Assembly (NCBI GenBank): GCA_963402885.1
Contig: OY727093.1
Location: 17,985,036 to 18,049,035 of the forward strand
From: Antedon bifida
Lineage: Eukaryota > Echinodermata > Crinoidea > Comatulida > Antedonidae
Reading direction: 5' to 3'
Length of the DNA stretch: 64,000 bases
Made by a program: the position numbers and the translations under genes. Below, one piece after another: positions 22,698 to 34,288 of this stretch. The first letter of the stretch is position 1, and each line of letters starts with the position of its first letter. Below the pieces are notes generated by a model that saw only the letters and a program-made list of their open reading frames with translations, did no database searches and was not told the origin of the DNA.

Positions 22698-24340
22698 TCA
22701 AATGAAAGGAAATTTAATTTTAAACACAGAAGGTGGCATTTTGTCATATTATGCTTCTGTTTAATATTTAATATTTTAAATTGAAAGACATTAGCAGCAC
22801 TGTTTATGCGATTTAAAGCTATTCAACTTTATAGTAGGCCTACTGTATGTTATGTATGGAAATGTATGAATATACTATATTGTCCTCTGCTGCTTGTACA
22901 ATGAATAAACCATGTGCAAGTGCAAGTTCTAGTAGAGTTTTTAAATTTAAATTGAAAGACATTAGTAGGCCTAGTATATGTTAACTATGATATATTTAAA
23001 CTGTAGTAGAATGGTGGATTCGAATGAGTCCCGGCACTCAAACATATGGCATACAGGCCCACCGGCATTGTGTCTATAAATTGGATTCGCGGCAAATAAC
23101 CCCACTGCCTTTTGGTTACCTAGTAGAAGAGTTAACCCTAACCTTGACAAAAAATCACCAATTCTTTGTGGTAACATTGGAGAAAGTAACGACTAAAGGA
23201 GTAATATAGGGCCTATACCCGACAGCCAAAAAATCACGTTGCCTAATAAATGTTTCTATTAATTATGACACAAAAATGTGCTTAAATTCTAAAATTGTTT
23301 ACCAACAAAACGTGTTTTCATTTATTAATATAGAAGTGCATTTTGTTTATACAAAGAAATCAAATAAATTATATTCAATAATTATACTTAAAGGGGAATT
23401 ATTGTTCATCAAGGATTTGCCTCAAATAAGCACCTTAACACGCATACTATACAGCAATATAGAACCTATTTGTACGAGAGGTGATGAACTGAAAATGTCT
23501 ACACTGCTCCTATAAAATATCCAGAGTTTTTCGGAATGAGAGATAGATGACATGTGCTGCGTCTGGCCAGATGAAAGGGGCTACCTGTACATGTATAGAT
23601 GTTGTGCCACTGCACAATAATTAAGAGATGAAGGTGTTAGCAAAATGACCAGGTACAGTTAATTTGGCTTCATGCAGTGTTTGTTGAAGGCATGGTGAAG
23701 AGATTTCAATATACTGGTACATGTCTTGAACTGTTTTGATGTTGTACATACTTTTGTGTTATGTTCCCGTGCTTGGAGGATGACTGTAGTTGATGAATGA
23801 TTCTGGTGGTGAGAGGATGCATTACCCATACGGGGAATGCATCCTCTCACCTACTGATTTTGAATTCTAAGGCGTTCCATGCGATACAATGTCAAAATGT
23901 TGGCTACAACATACATATCTGGGGCATTTTAGGTCATTACCTGATTTCTCCCTACAAAAAGTATTGAGTGTGTTCCGAAAAAGCTTTAGTCGTGTACAGC
24001 GCAACCTAACGGTGGATCCGGAAACATTGCGTCTGGGGCATTGGGATGGATTGGCTCTTGTAAAATCGAATATGTTTATGTGTATAACAAACATTGATAT
24101 TTATCTATGTTATGTATTTGATTATATTGGAACAGGTATAGAATTTGATAACCATGATATTCATTGTACAAGCAGGAGAAAATATAGTATATTCATCATT
24201 TCCCTACATAACATATAGTAGGCCTACTATAAAGTTGAATAGCTTTAAATCGCATAAACAGTGCTGCTGCTAATGTCTTTCAATTTAAATTAACATTTTA
24301 CAGAAGCATAATATTACAAAATAAATTTCCTTTTATTTGA
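22698..24340. mobile_element. 1.64-kb element with ~180-bp terminal inverted repeats
   Basis: 22698-22881 and 24180-24340 are inverted copies, sharing TCAAATRAAAGGAAATTT at the ends and 'gcgatttaaagctattcaac' inside, with small indels. The interior includes the second copy of the dispersed repeat (23318-23856). The longest interior ORF (23889-24218) has no recognisable domain. Superfamily unknown; no clear target duplication. Confidence 0.65.
23318..23856. repeat. Dispersed repeat, copy 2 (empty site for TTAA element)
   Basis: Matches 410-538 joined directly to 1127-1433. The single TTAA at 23435-23438 marks where copy 1 carries its 587-bp insertion. Confidence 0.75.
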
Positions 24341-24572
24341 AAGACCAAAAATGATGACATTTGAGGTAACTGACCATTGACCCCTCAAACTGACCGTTCC
24401 CCATCCCTTACACAAGCTCACTTTTTTGTTGGTAATATTGACACCCATGCCTATTAGAATCACGGGAATTAGCTTCTTTTAAATGTGTCCACAGATTTAT
24501 ATAAGGATACTAAAAGTGAATCACAGTTCAATTTAAGATTTAACAGCATTATCTGGTTCACAAAATATTAAG
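24341..24572. other. Short noncoding spacer
   Basis: Nothing recognised. Confidence 0.3.
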
Positions 24573-24628
24573 AGCAGTTGTCTATAAATATGGATTTTTA
24601 GGCCAAGTCAAAAAATAGACTTTCTTAA
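24573..24628. repeat. Inverted repeat arm L (partner 29664-29720)
   Basis: About 56 bp around 'gtctataaatatggattttt' and 'ggccaagtcaaaaaatagac' is found inverted and nearly perfect at 29664-29720. The pair brackets the whole 24.6-29.7 kb block, so it may be the ends of a composite unit or the breakpoints of an inversion. Confidence 0.7.
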
Positions 24629-25011
24629 CATACATAAATCTCTTTATTCATCTCATAAACAAAAACAAGTGAGGAGTAAAACATGTTTTAAACGATGAAA
24701 GGGACCTCCAAGAAACCCCAAAGGGCTTGTGATAGGAGGCCCACTAAAACTAGTTACATTAATAAATAAATAAATAAATAAATAAATAAAATAGACGAGT
24801 AGACCATAAATTATAACATGGGACGCGCGAGAGAGAAAGTTAGGGAATACTATTGTCAGGACAACCAAATACCAGATGAGGTTCGAAACAGAAGCAGAAA
24901 GGTTAAATGAACCCACATAGGCCAACAACTGTTACATGATACATACATATGCATGCATGTAATCATGGCATAATATAATATAGACATTAGCTTAGTATAA
25001 ATTAATATAAG
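24629..25011 (-). other. 3' UTR and 3' end of CR1/L2-type LINE
   Basis: Follows the ORF2 stop on the minus strand. Contains a (TTTA)n run (24764-24790) and ends with 'gatgaataaagagattta' just before the inverted repeat arm. Confidence 0.6.
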
Positions 25012-28000
25012 TTAATAAGAGAAAGTTTGTTTAAGCGTGGTGTCAATGCTGTTCCATATTTCAGGAGCAACACATATAGCATTAAGACTAGTACATTTAA
25101 GTTTTCTTTTCTTTGACTTTAGTCTAGTTTTACCTCTAGTGTTATAATTGTGTTTGTGCGATTCTTTTCCAAAGATAGACACCAGCCTAGTATTTAGATC
25201 ATGAGTGACGGAGTACATTACAATACCAATTTGATAAGAAATAAAGTCTTGAATTTTAAGAAGTCCATGTCTACGGAAGACGGACGATACACTGTCTCTG
25301 AACTTTGTGAAGGTGATAACACGTAGTGCTTTTCTTTGGAGACGCTTGATTTCATATAAATACGATTCGTACGTGCAACCCCATACAACAATGCAATAAT
25401 TGAATATTGGTTCTATAAGGGATCTATATATCGAAAGTAAGGCTTTAAATGGTAGAAAGTGTCTTACTTTATATAGTATGCCAATATACTTAGATACATT
25501 TTTTGATACGACGTCAATGTGTTCTTTGAAATTAACATGATCGTCTAAATAAACCCCAAGAAATTTAGTTATATTTACTCTTTTGCTTTCCTTACCATCA
25601 AATAATACCTTAACTTGATCTATGTCAACTTTTTTTTTTATACTTCGAAATATCATAAAATTAGTTTTATTTACATTTAATGACAGTTTGTTACATTTAA
25701 ACCATTCATTAATTTTATCAATTTCGGTATTCGCAATAGCGACCAGAGTATTTAAGTTTTTGTGAGATAAGAAAATATTAGTGTCATCAGCAAATAAAAT
25801 AAGGGATAACAGTTTAGAGCAACTAAAGATATCATTGATGTAAAGTATGAACAGGAGGGGTCCAAGTATAGACCCTTGGGGTACACCATATTCAATATTA
25901 CGAATTGCAGATTTAGCATTTTCAAAGACAGTATATTGGCGTCTTCCGGAGAAATAGCTCTTAAACCAATTTAAAGCTGTACCCCTGACACCGTAATGAT
26001 CAAGTTTCTTAAGTAAAATGAGGTGATCAATCGTATCAAATGCTTTGCTAAGATCCACAAATATACCGATACCATACTCTCCTTTATCAATGGCATCGAA
26101 TACCTTATCGATAAGTTTGAGAACAGCCATATATGTGGAGCTTTGTTTTTGAAAACCGAATTGAGAAGGGTGAATAATTTTAGCTTTCTGTACATAGTTA
26201 TATAGCCTATTGTATACAATACGCTCAAGAATTTTAGATAGGGTGGGAAGCACGGAGATAGGTCTGTAGTTTGAAAATAAATTTTTATCACCGGCTTTAT
26301 ATATTGGAACAACCCTGGCTATCTTTGTCATATCAGGTACAATACCCTTTTCTAGCGAAAGGTTAAAAATGTACAATAACGGAATTGAAAGAGGGTAAAT
26401 AATATGTTTAATGATCCTGCTATTTATACCATCCACACCTTCAGTGTTGGGAGGTTTGCATGCCTCTAACAAGTTGTATAATTTCTTCTGGGCTGGTAGG
26501 ATAAAAAAAGAAGGAGTTAGTAAAACTACCTTTTAAAAATGTCTGATAGTTTATGTTGCTAGTCTGGATATTATTAGCCAGGGTTGCCCCAATATTTGTA
26601 AAATAATCAATGAAACCATCAGCAGTGGATTTAGCGTCATCGGTGTCAGGGGTAACAGCTTTCTTCCTTTTGCCCCTGCTGAGAACCTCACCAAGAATAT
26701 TCCAAGTCTGCTTAACGTTATTTTTAGCCGCACCGAGAGCACTGGAGTAATATTGGCGTTTAATTTAATTCTAATTAAATGAGTGAGTTTGTTTTTGTAT
26801 TTAGTGTATTTTTGTCTATTGCTATCACTTGGATTTTTGATCAGTTTTTTATATAGACAATTCTTTTTATTAATGGACTTCATGATCCCATTAGTAATCC
26901 AAGGTTTCCGATTAACTTGTCGTTTTGAAATAATTTTTGTGGGAATATTATCATCAATAAGTGAAATAAGTTTGTTAATAAGCAAGCTGTAGCCTTCATT
27001 GGGATCATTTGAAATAAATATATCATTCCAACTCTCTCTGTTTACCGAGGAAAGAAGATTATTTAGTGTTGTGTCGTTTATAACTTTTGTCGTTTGTTGA
27101 ACATTATGTTTTGTTCGTCTATTTTCATAATGAGTAAAAGTGAAAATAGGAAAATGATCAGTAATGTCCGAAAGGATTATTCCACTTTTAATAGAATTTG
27201 AAGTATCATTTGTAATAATTGAGGTGGTCGGATTATTAGATGTATTGGTGATTCGAGTGGGATTAAAAATTAGTGGTGTAAAGGCATTTGAGGTAAGTGT
27301 GTCAATAAATTCATGGGTCTGTTTATGTGAACTTTGTTTAAGTATATCGATATTCAAATCACCCATGAAGTAACAAGTCTTATTTTCACTATTAATGAGT
27401 TCTAATATCGTTTCAAGAGATGAGTTAAAGTCACTAAAATTATGTTCAGGTGGTCGATAGATGACACCAATGACAGTATTCTGATTTTTTCCTTCAATTT
27501 CAATGAACAAGGATTGGGAATTAACGTCATTGATATAAATGTCATCACATATTTTGATATTAAACTCATCTTTAATAAATAGACAAACACCACCACCCGA
27601 TCTATCTTTTCGATAAAGACGATACCCATCCAGTGTTGCGTTATTATCATTTATCCACGTTTCAGAACAGCCGATAATGTCAAAATCACAGTCTAGAACA
27701 AGCAGCAAATCTGACAGTTCATCTAGGTGTTTAGAGAGGCTCCGCGTGTTAAGGTGAAGAATGGACAAAAGGTTGTTTTGACAATAGGCATTCCTAAGAT
27801 TTGTTACGTAACAGGGTTCGTAATACCTGTCAGTGTCAACATGAGAACAATAGGCGTCCGCGCTGTTAAAAATATCATGGTCAGTGTCTAATGGCGTGCT
27901 CAGCACCATGTCAAACAAAAAAACAAAAAAAAACAACAATAACAATGTAAAGATAAATATTACAATAAAAATGGCAATATATACAGGTTTTAAAAAGTAG

Positions 28001-28056
28001 ATCGCTTGTTTCAAGCGCTTAAAGTACCGACAATGAGAGAATGCAACCGAATACAC
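25012..28056 (-). pseudogene. LINE ORF2: endonuclease-reverse transcriptase, two frameshifts
   Basis: Nearly complete ORF2 of a CR1/L2-type LINE. An N-terminal hydrophobic stretch precedes the endonuclease at 28056 to ~26770 (LHLNTRSLSKHLDEL, GCSETWIND, RSGGGVCLFIKDE, GVIYRPPEHN, FMGDLNIDIL, SDITDHFPIF). The frame changes near 26760 and again near 26475. The RT is open from 26472 to 25012: PPNTEGVDGINSR, YRPISVLPTLSKILERI, FVDLSKAFDTIDH, YGVPQGSILGPLLF, FADDTNIFLS (FADD codons 25783-25794), then thumb and tail FNYCIVVWGCTYESY and APEIWNSID. Catalytic residues look intact, so few changes separate it from an active ORF. ORF1 is just upstream. An old but well-preserved copy. Confidence 0.85.
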
Positions 28057-28106
28057 CGGTTCATAACTACAACATATTGATGGAAAACATAAATAATACA
28101 GTACAA

Positions 28107-28892
28107 TTACAATTTCAGTTTGCTTAGATCTGATTTCTTAGTAACTACGAAACGTCTATCGTCCTTAGATAGAATGTTAATTCTACCGTCTTGAGTCCAA
28201 ATAGCAGTAGTTTTATCATTATAGTCCTTCTTTATGTGTTTGAGCAGTCCAGACCTGATAGCAGTAAGGTTTTCATATATACACACATAGTTATTACCCG
28301 ACTTTTTCCCCTTTAGTTTCCGTTTAGCCTTGTAGACTTCGTTGCGCTTTTTGTAACTACAGAATTTTACGATGATTCTCCTAGGTTTTCTACAGCCAGG
28401 CCTCTTTGGTGGACCGAGCCTATGGCTCCGGTCGATATCCTTGGGGTCTATCTGTACATTTAGGTCAGTAGTGAATAGTTTTCTTACCAATGTGTCCGTG
28501 TTTTCCCCTTGCTTCTCTTCCACGCCCATTATGACCAGGCAATTTCTCCTGCTGTATTGTTCGGCTTCGTCCTGTGCATCTTTCATGTCTCGAACTTCCC
28601 GCTCGAGTACGTCAACCCTTTCCTTATAGCTCATTAGGTCATATTTAAGGCTATCAATGACGTCATTAGTAATGGAACGTTTTAGTTCCTGTTTTAATTG
28701 CTTTTCCAACTCATCTTTCACAAGACTAGCAATTTGTTTAGCGAAGTTGATAATAAAATCAGAATTACCTTCAGTGGATTTATCAATATGTGTCTTGATG
28801 GCATCTTCTATCAATTTCAATTCAATTTTTCGTACACCTTGGTCCGATTTATTTTTCCCGCCAGTGGACACTTCCGCATCGGCCATGATCAT
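28107..28892 (-). CDS. LINE ORF1 protein, coiled-coil and RRM-like, intact
   Basis: 261 codons, uninterrupted, starting MIMADAEVS (a second ATG at codon 3 is possible). The middle (about residues 60-115) is highly charged and heptad-like, suggesting a coiled coil. YSRRNCLVIMGVEE opens an RRM-like segment with DIDRSHRLGPPKRPG, followed by a basic stretch and ITAI/WTQDGRINILSKDD. This layout (coiled coil, RRM, basic C-terminal domain) is that of L1-type ORF1 proteins, which trimerise and bind element RNA; some CR1/L2-like elements have a comparable ORF1. The ORF2 reading frame begins 50 bp downstream on the same strand. Confidence 0.75.
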   Translation of the reverse strand: MIMADAEVSTGGKNKSDQGVRKIELKLIEDAIKTHIDKSTEGNSDFIINFAKQIASLVKDELEKQLKQELKRSITNDVIDSLKYDLMSYKERVDVLEREVRDMKDAQDEAEQYSRRNCLVIMGVEEKQGENTDTLVRKLFTTDLNVQIDPKDIDRSHRLGPPKRPGCRKPRRIIVKFCSYKKRNEVYKAKRKLKGKKSGNNYVCIYENLTAIRSGLLKHIKKDYNDKTTAIWTQDGRINILSKDDRRFVVTKKSDLSKLKL

Positions 28893-29014
28893 TTAAGGTG
28901 TGGTATAAGAACAAGCAAAAATCCAAGGAAAATTTAGTAAAACAATAATAATAATAAAGTAAACGATGTGGTATGACTTGGTTTTAAAGTAGGCCTACCA
29001 TCTATCGTAGTTGA

Positions 29015-29529
29015 TTATTGATTGTAGATTTGAGAGTAGTTAGAACCGGTGGTCAGTGGGAGCTCAGTTAAGCACGTCCGTCTCTCATGACGATCATTCT
29101 CTTGTCTGGTTTTTTGAAATTCTTGTGATTCTTGTGGTGTCTTATCCTCTTGACTCAAATTCCCGTTTTGGTAGGCTTCTTCCACAATTTCTTGAACTTT
29201 TCCGTCTAGTTCCAAGGAATCTGATGCATTTTCTGGGTTTGCCGGTTTGTTAAGCAAATCTGTTAGCACTTCGATCACATATTCTTCTTTAGTTGGAACT
29301 TTTTTACCTACATTTTCTGTGTCACTATCATCAACAATGGTTTCTTGTTCTTCTTCACTTTCATCTTTTTCTTTATCGCTACTTGTGATAGTAGTAACTT
29401 TTTGCTTCTTTCTCTCTATCTCGTTTTGATCATCAAAAGCTTTGTTGTCGCAATATTTGGCGGTATGCCCGTGTTTGTTGCAGGAATGACATACGATTAT
29501 GGATAGCTTCTTCGGACAATAGGCATATT
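29015..29529 (-). pseudogene. Tx1-like LINE ORF1 fragment (zinc knuckle), inverted piece
   Basis: On the minus strand, CPKKLSIIVCHSCNKHGHTA then KYC forms an intact CCHC knuckle (29450-29520), followed by an acidic linker and LNKPANPENASDSLELDGK (29230). Both match the order in the Tx1-like ORF1 at 57.8-58.7 kb (CPAKLKSLICH..., LNKPANPGNDPDSVELDE). The N-terminal and C-terminal parts are missing. The C-terminal part of such an ORF1 lies at 29725-30010 on the opposite strand, separated by repeat DNA. Confidence 0.7.
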
Positions 29530-29663
29530 GCGAAGGCTAATAATCGATTTGTCCATAATTATTGCGTTTTCCGGGGGTTTTCCATAATCTAAGGCCAATT
29601 TTTAGGCCAAATCATAATTGTGCGTATAGTTTTGTATTTCCGATGCGTGTAGTACCCTTACTG
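29520..29663 (-). repeat. Dispersed repeat family fragment (minus copy)
   Basis: Reverse complement of the start of the 5567-6520 / 32155-32348 family, including 'tttgcacagtaagggtacta' as at 32158, and 'aacgcaataattatgg'. Internal small duplications are present. Confidence 0.65.
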
Positions 29664-29720
29664 TGCAAATTTTAAAGAAAGTCTATTTTTTGACTTGGCC
29701 TAAAAATCCATATTTATAGA
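29664..29720. repeat. Inverted repeat arm R (partner 24573-24628)
   Basis: See the left partner. The outer flank here is directly the Tx1-like ORF1 C-terminal piece. Confidence 0.7.
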
Positions 29721-29724
29721 CAAC

Positions 29725-30010
29725 TGCATAGAAAAGGAAAAACAAAAGAAACAACAGAAAAAAGGCAAAAAAGGCAAAAAAGCAACAAGTGTCGACAGTT
29801 GAGCAAAAAGGAGAAAGAAGCTGCAATAAAACAGTGAAGGGCATGCGACCAATAACAGACTTTTGCGACTACACAAAAAGCTGATTTAGCCAGTGCAGAC
29901 GCTGTGGTTGTAGCCATACAAAACTTTGCATCTGGTAAAAGAAAGAAACTCACAGAAAGTGAAGAGAAAAGCGCAGAAGAAAAAAAAAGAAAAAAGGTCA
30001 TAGTCTGTAA
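29725..30010 (+). pseudogene. Tx1-like LINE ORF1 C-terminal fragment
   Basis: Across frameshifts it reads a lysine-rich stretch, then TVKGMRPITDF and GKRKKLTESEEKSAEEKK. These align in order with the C-terminus of the 57.8-58.3 kb ORF1 (TVEGTRPITDF, TKRKKLTESGEKSAGKKE). Confidence 0.65.
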
Positions 30011-30109
30011 ATACGGTTTAAATTTTCAGGAAATTAATTGTATGAAAAATAATATAAAGTTATAAATTTTATGGAGTAAAAAATTATAAAAAAATAAAAA
30101 GGAAAACCT

Positions 30110-31280
30110 TAATTGGAAACCTAAATGAAGGTGGAATTAAAATGCCAGATTTTAAATTACATAAAAAAGCACTTAATGTCAAATGGTTAAAAAGGTTGTT
30201 ACATGAAGATGAAGCAAAATGGAAATTTATTCCAAAATGTTATATTAATAATTTATGTTCAGAAAATATTCTTTTTAACATGTTAGATGAAAACCACTTT
30301 ATATATAAAATGCCTATGTTTTATGAAAGTATGTTGAAAGCATGCATAAAGTATAATAATTGCTGTAAAAGAAGTGTAGACACATGATATAATGAATGAA
30401 CAGTTGTGGGGCAATAAGTTAATACAACTTAAAAACCAATCACTATTGTATAAACATTGGATTGAATGTGGCATTATTTTAGTGAAGGATATTATAAAAG
30501 AAAATAGATTCATAACTTCAAAAGAATTATTGGTCAAATTAAAGTACAAAGCAAACTGGTTATGCTTATTAAAAGCGATACCTATACAATGGAAAACTAT
30601 AATCAAATAAAAAATTGTTATTATAATAAAACAGAAAATATCGTTAAGAATAGATATAAGGACATTACAACAAAGAGTATTTATCTCTGTTTTGTGGAGG
30701 ACATTTTTGTACCGCCGGTTTGTCAAAGAAAATGGAAAAAATATTTTGATAATTTGAATATTGATTGAAAGTCATGTTGGTTATCTAAAGTTTTTAAAAT
30801 GAAAGATAAAAACTAATACACTTTAATTACAAACTTTTAAATAGAATTTTAGCTACAAACAAAAGGTTGTTTATCTGGAAACTGAAGGATACTAATATAT
30901 GTGATAGATATGGAGAGGTACAAGATGAGGAGCATATGCTTTTTACTTGTAAATTTATTCAAGGTTTTTGGACAAAAATAGAGATTGTTTTAAAAGGTAC
31001 CAATCATATAAACATGTATTTTCAAAATCTAATAATTGGAACAAGAAATATTCTTACTGATTTTATATATACCTTTGCTGCTTTCACGGCTTATAAACAA
31101 AAGATACTGGCTGATGTTACAAATAAAAGATATTTTAATTTATGGAAATTTTTTAAACAAGGAATTCTATTCAGAATGTGATATAGTGTATAAAAGAGAG
31201 GAAAGCATAAAACAAATGGGAAAAGGTAAAAAATATTATTTCAGCAATTTAAATAGTGTATGTATAATTGTTAAATAATA
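30110..31280 (+). pseudogene. Tx1-like LINE ORF2 C-terminal region, decayed
   Basis: 30120-30380 reads GGIKMPDFKLHKKALNVKWL and FYESMLKACIKYN, matching GGLKMIDFQSMVNALKLTWV in the 54-56 kb element. 30392-30610 matches the NLWENKLITLNKESLYFKSW region, and 30867-31181 matches the C-terminal C-C-H-C finger (ICDRYGEVQDEEHMLFTC; the second Cys is replaced by Tyr here). Several stops and frameshifts. ORF2's endonuclease and RT core are absent, because ORF1's tail (29725-30010) runs straight into this segment. Confidence 0.75.
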
Positions 31281-32154
31281 ACAGGCTAAAAACACGAGAT
31301 ATTATTACGACACAATACTAAGTGTTCTAGTATGGTTTTTACCTTACTAGTTTTATTTACTGGTAATATATGAGTTACAGTATATTTTATTTTGTGATGT
31401 TCTAATGGCAATAGTGAATCTATATTAAGTGATGTATATTTTAATATAACCTCTGTCTATTTTCTAAATACTTTAACTTTTTATATATGTAAAATACTCA
31501 AAATCGACAATGAACGTTGATATAGATTATTGTAACAATTGTAAGGAATAAAAGTGAGGGAATCTAACAAAAGAATGTGCCTAATATTTAAAAGGAATGA
31601 ATATAAGCCCTAAGCTATTTTTTTACGCAAAGTTCCCCGAAATCTATTTATCATGTGTAGTAGAGCGCTTCTTTGATTGAATACTTTTGTTTGTATTATA
31701 ACACAAGTTCATTTTGGATTTTCAGTAAATTAGCAATGGTTTATTCAAAGTCAACACTGTAACTAATCCCCAATCAAAATTGTATTATTAAACTACTATT
31801 TTGTTGAAAAATGGATTGCGTGATATGAAAATGGATTGATAGTAAAGCGTAACAAAGATACGTTCTTGTCTGGTTATTAAGTATTCATGCACTGATTAAA
31901 AAAAAATTGTTATTATAATAAAACAGAAAATATCGTCAAACTGATTAAGCGGAGGATTATTTTTTGTAGCGTTCCATTTAAAATATTTTTTTTACAAAGA
32001 AATATTTTGGCTGTGGAGGTCGTTAAATTAGTTGGCGCCAGCGTTACTTCTTTTACCAATTTTAACAATTAAGCTAACATCAAAACATTCAACAATGATA
32101 AAATGCCCTGCAACTCTGTAACTACTTTATGACTAGTTGTTTATCTAGTTTGCA
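31281..32154. other. AT-rich stretch with a small duplicated patch
   Basis: 31898-31938 repeats about 40 bp of the LINE copy at 30607-30646 ('ttgttattataataaaacag' and 'aaaatatcgt'). Otherwise nothing recognised. Confidence 0.45.
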
Positions 32155-32348
32155 CAGTATTTGCACAGTAAGGGTACTAGTTTATCAAGTTCCGGGTCCG
32201 GAGAAGATAAAATGGGTACTACACGAAAAAAACAAAACTATACGCAAAATTATGATTTGGCCTTAAATTATGGAAAAACGCAATAATTATGAACAAATCG
32301 ACGACCCATATGACGGGTTTTTCCCGTGTGCGTTGGCCTCCTTTCGTA
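32155..32348 (+). repeat. Dispersed repeat family, copy 2, first part
   Basis: Matches 5567-5715 and continues at 34003 after the foldback insertion. It keeps the ORF start MEKRNNYEQIDDPYDGFFP. Confidence 0.7.
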
Positions 32349-33999
32349 TAGTCCAGTTCCCTACGTCAAAAAAAGTGCCTTCGTGTGCAGATCATGGGGA
32401 AAGTGTAAACATTGCGTTTTATGAATATTTGAAGCATGCTGGTTATAAAAACCCATGTTGTCAAATTTCTAAAATTCATCTTTGACCTCTGACCTCAATT
32501 TGAATATTTTAAACCAATGAAAACAAAATGGTCATATCTTTGCAACGCTTAGATTAAATGAAATCATTTTAGTGTCTAACTATTTGGAAGATGCATATTC
32601 CTATTCGTTCTAATTGAAAAGTTTGTCCAAAAATGGCCGGAAGTATGATTTTTGGCATATTTGACCTTTGACCTACATATGATGTAACTCCGTAACTAAC
32701 AGTTATTGATATTTTTGTTGAAGTTATTACATAATACACGCCAAAAAATATGTTTAATTTTGTGCTAAAAGTCCATCTTTTTGGTTTAATAAAGCTGTCT
32801 AGCAGACATTACTACACAAAATTTATATTTTATTGGATAGATTTTATGATTATCTTTCCAATAAAATATGCTGTTTGTGTAAGAATGTCTCTACAAGATT
32901 GTTTGTACTGGACCAAAAAGATGGAATTTTAGCACAAAATCAAAATCTTTTTTAGCGTGTACCATGTAATAACCTCATAAAAAATATGAAGCTATCAAAA
33001 TATTGTTTTCATTTTATCTCAGAAACTTACTTAGTATATGGTAGAAGGGGTATGTAAGTTACACGTCACTGACAACAAATCATTTAAAAAGTTATAACCA
33101 GCTAAGTTTATGAAACCACATAAAAATATAGTATTTTGAGGGAAAAAATTAAGATTGAGGGCGCTGTTCACACAAGTAAAAATACACTTTTTTACCTGTA
33201 TCTAATTAAGTTTTAGCCATAATAATTTGAAAATGGTCTTATTTGATAGATAATTAAATTGTCTTTATATCAGAAAAATAAAACTTTATATCAAATACAC
33301 ATAATTCTGATAAATTTATGTGAAGTGCTTAAAATCAGCAAATATAACACATTTTAATACTATAACAAACGCTAGTGATGTTAATAAATTACAAAGTTAG
33401 TGATCATAAATATAATTTTTTTACATTTTATAAAATGTTGTTATTATACAACATATAAATGTAAATTTTTGGAAAAATTTCACAAAAAAAATCTTTTACG
33501 GCCATTAGTTTTTGAGATTATAGGAATGTGCACTACCAGTACAGGTCAAAGGTCAATAACAAGATTTTAAGTAATTTTCTTGAAAAAGTTCTTATTAGAC
33601 TGAATAGAAACATATACCTTCAGATTAATTTGAGCCATATTTAAAGTTTGTCCAACTGTTAGTTACGGAGTTACATCATATGTAGGTCAAAGGTCAAATA
33701 TGCCAAAAATCATACTTCCAGCCATTTTTGGACAAACTTTTCAATTAGAACGAATATTAATATGCATCTTCCAAATAGTTTGACACTAAAATTAGTTCAT
33801 TTAATCTAAGCGTTGCAAAGATATGACCATTTTGTTTTCATTGGGTCAAAATATTCAAATTGAGGTCAGAGGTCAAAGATGAATTTTAGAAATTTGACAA
33901 CATGGGTTTTTATAACCAGCATGCTTCAAATATTCATAAAACGCAATGTTTACACTTTCCCCATGATCTGCACACGAAAATACATAGGGAACTGGACTA
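32349..33999. mobile_element. 1.65-kb foldback element with DR1 motifs and GTA flanks
   Basis: Arms of about 350 bp (32349-32706 and 33648-33999) are inverted copies with termini TAGTCCAGTTCCCTA / TAGGGAACTGGACTA. GTA directly abuts both ends (32346-32348, 34000-34002), and the paralogous repeat at ~5712 has a single GTA with no insertion. The interior holds another palindrome (about 32713-32990). Five 13-bp direct repeats of the RGGTCA type with 1-bp spacing occur on either strand: 32483-32495, 32662-32674, 33543-33555, 33684-33696, 33863-33875. No ORF. A 3-bp duplication is compatible with Harbinger- or CACTA-like systems, but the ends match neither clearly. Confidence 0.8.
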
Positions 34000-34002
34000 G
34001 TA

Positions 34003-34288
34003 CCCCTCATCAGGAGAGAGATACATCTCCCTGCTCTCATGACGCGCGCACCACAAGCAACTAGCCAATCAGAAATTCATTCTGCGCATGCTCAGAAACT
34101 TATCTACACTTATCTGTGCGCGGTATAGTAGGCCGGCCTATTGGTGACTGCATTCTGCCAATTTACAAATATTCTCTTCCAGACTGGACTTCTATAACGT
34201 TATATAGATATTGTATACGATGAAATGGGACTCAATTTTAATTTAGTGGCAGAAACAAAATTTAGTATGAAATTAAGGGTGTTGCCCG
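34003..34288 (+). repeat. Dispersed repeat family, copy 2, second part
   Basis: Matches 5718-6000 ('tcatcaggagagagatacat', 'atgacgcgcgcaccacaagc'). It ends at a hairpin GGGTGTTGCCC...GGGCAACACCC (34277-34307), where copy 1 instead continues directly. Confidence 0.7.

Noticed and set aside
28372..29429. Several plus-strand ORFs opposite the LINE ORF1s (e.g. 28372-28629, 29247-29429)
   Set aside because: Antisense shadows of minus-strand LINE coding sequence.
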